From the NCBI RefSeq assembly GCF_009805585.1, contig NZ_VHIN01000022.1, positions 494,741 to 558,740 of the forward strand: a DNA stretch of 64,000 nt. The letters run 5' to 3'. The translations under genes and the position numbers were made by a program. This document shows, piece by piece, positions 63,925 to 64,000 of this stretch; position 1 is the first letter of the stretch, and each line of letters starts with the position of its first letter. This DNA comes from Glutamicibacter sp. JC586. GTDB taxonomy: Bacteria; Actinomycetota; Actinomycetes; Actinomycetales; Micrococcaceae. The notes under the pieces are model-generated. The model did no database searches and was not told the DNA's origin. It worked only from the letters and a program-made list of their open reading frames with translations.

Positions 63925-64000
63925 TTTATCTCGCGCCGCTGATCGGAACGGACTGAAAAGGTCTGAAAGAAACAGTGGGGTGAACAAGTTGAAAACGTCG

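Overview
The window reads as a chromosome segment of a moderate-to-high-GC actinobacterium, most likely a member of the Micrococcaceae close to Arthrobacter/Glutamicibacter. This is inferred from gene content: mycothione reductase and a mycothiol-type enzyme, ClgR downstream of pgsA-cinA, DUF3046 before recA-recX, DUF1844 before infC, a PriA-type hisA, an LppM-type lipoprotein, a DUF5129 protein, and an L20 with the extra tail domain I associate with this family. Almost all of it is ordinary chromosomal backbone. I saw no prophage, insertion sequence, CRISPR array, tRNA or rRNA gene.

Layout. 1-7522: end of an osmoprotectant-type ABC binding lipoprotein, mtr, two small envelope genes, ftsK, pgsA and a cinA-type amidase. 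7811-10954: clgR, a DUF3046 gene, and the SOS pair recA-recX behind a good LexA box. 11113-15443: miaB-miaA-dapF convergent with a small methyltransferase operon. 15617-21712: hflX-dinG, a GH76-type hydrolase, then lexA divergent from a LysM membrane protein across two LexA-like boxes. 21794-25157: a partial histidine operon (hisC, hisB, hisH, a 49-residue membrane peptide, priA) closed by a strong terminator. 25318-28577: SseB-like protein, MFS transporter, GNAT, DUF1844. 28756-32855: infC (apparent AUC start behind a structured leader)-rpmI-rplT, an rRNA methyltransferase, a Nudix hydrolase and an LppM-like lipoprotein. 32997-36983: pheST and a small membrane protein. 37001-39914: GNAT, phosphoribosyltransferase, DUF5129 protein.

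39925-46846 is the most interesting part. A minus-strand run encodes a 1,319-residue membrane-bound NRPS-like protein (adenylation and carrier domains, six membrane segments, three tandem left-handed beta-helix-type domains), an M1 aminopeptidase 12 bp downstream, and a PPK2 polyphosphate kinase. A phosphopantetheinyl transferase gene converges on the end of the run. The architecture and the NRPS/M1 pairing resemble the epsilon-poly-L-lysine synthetase/degradase genes of Streptomyces, and the adenylation pocket residues look lysine-like. I infer a locus that makes, limits and possibly recycles a cationic isopeptide polymer; the product is not proven by sequence.

47073-58444: quinone oxidoreductase, then argCJBDF-argR behind ARG-box-like sites. 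An operon-ending terminator, an HNH/13E12-type gene and a macro-domain gene separate this from argH, which has its own ARG-box-like pair; argG is absent. 58526-64000: mycothiol-type DinB protein, apt, a HelD/HelR-type RNA-polymerase-associated helicase, tyrS with a strong terminator, and a probable strong promoter at the right edge that may belong to a stable-RNA operon starting outside the window.
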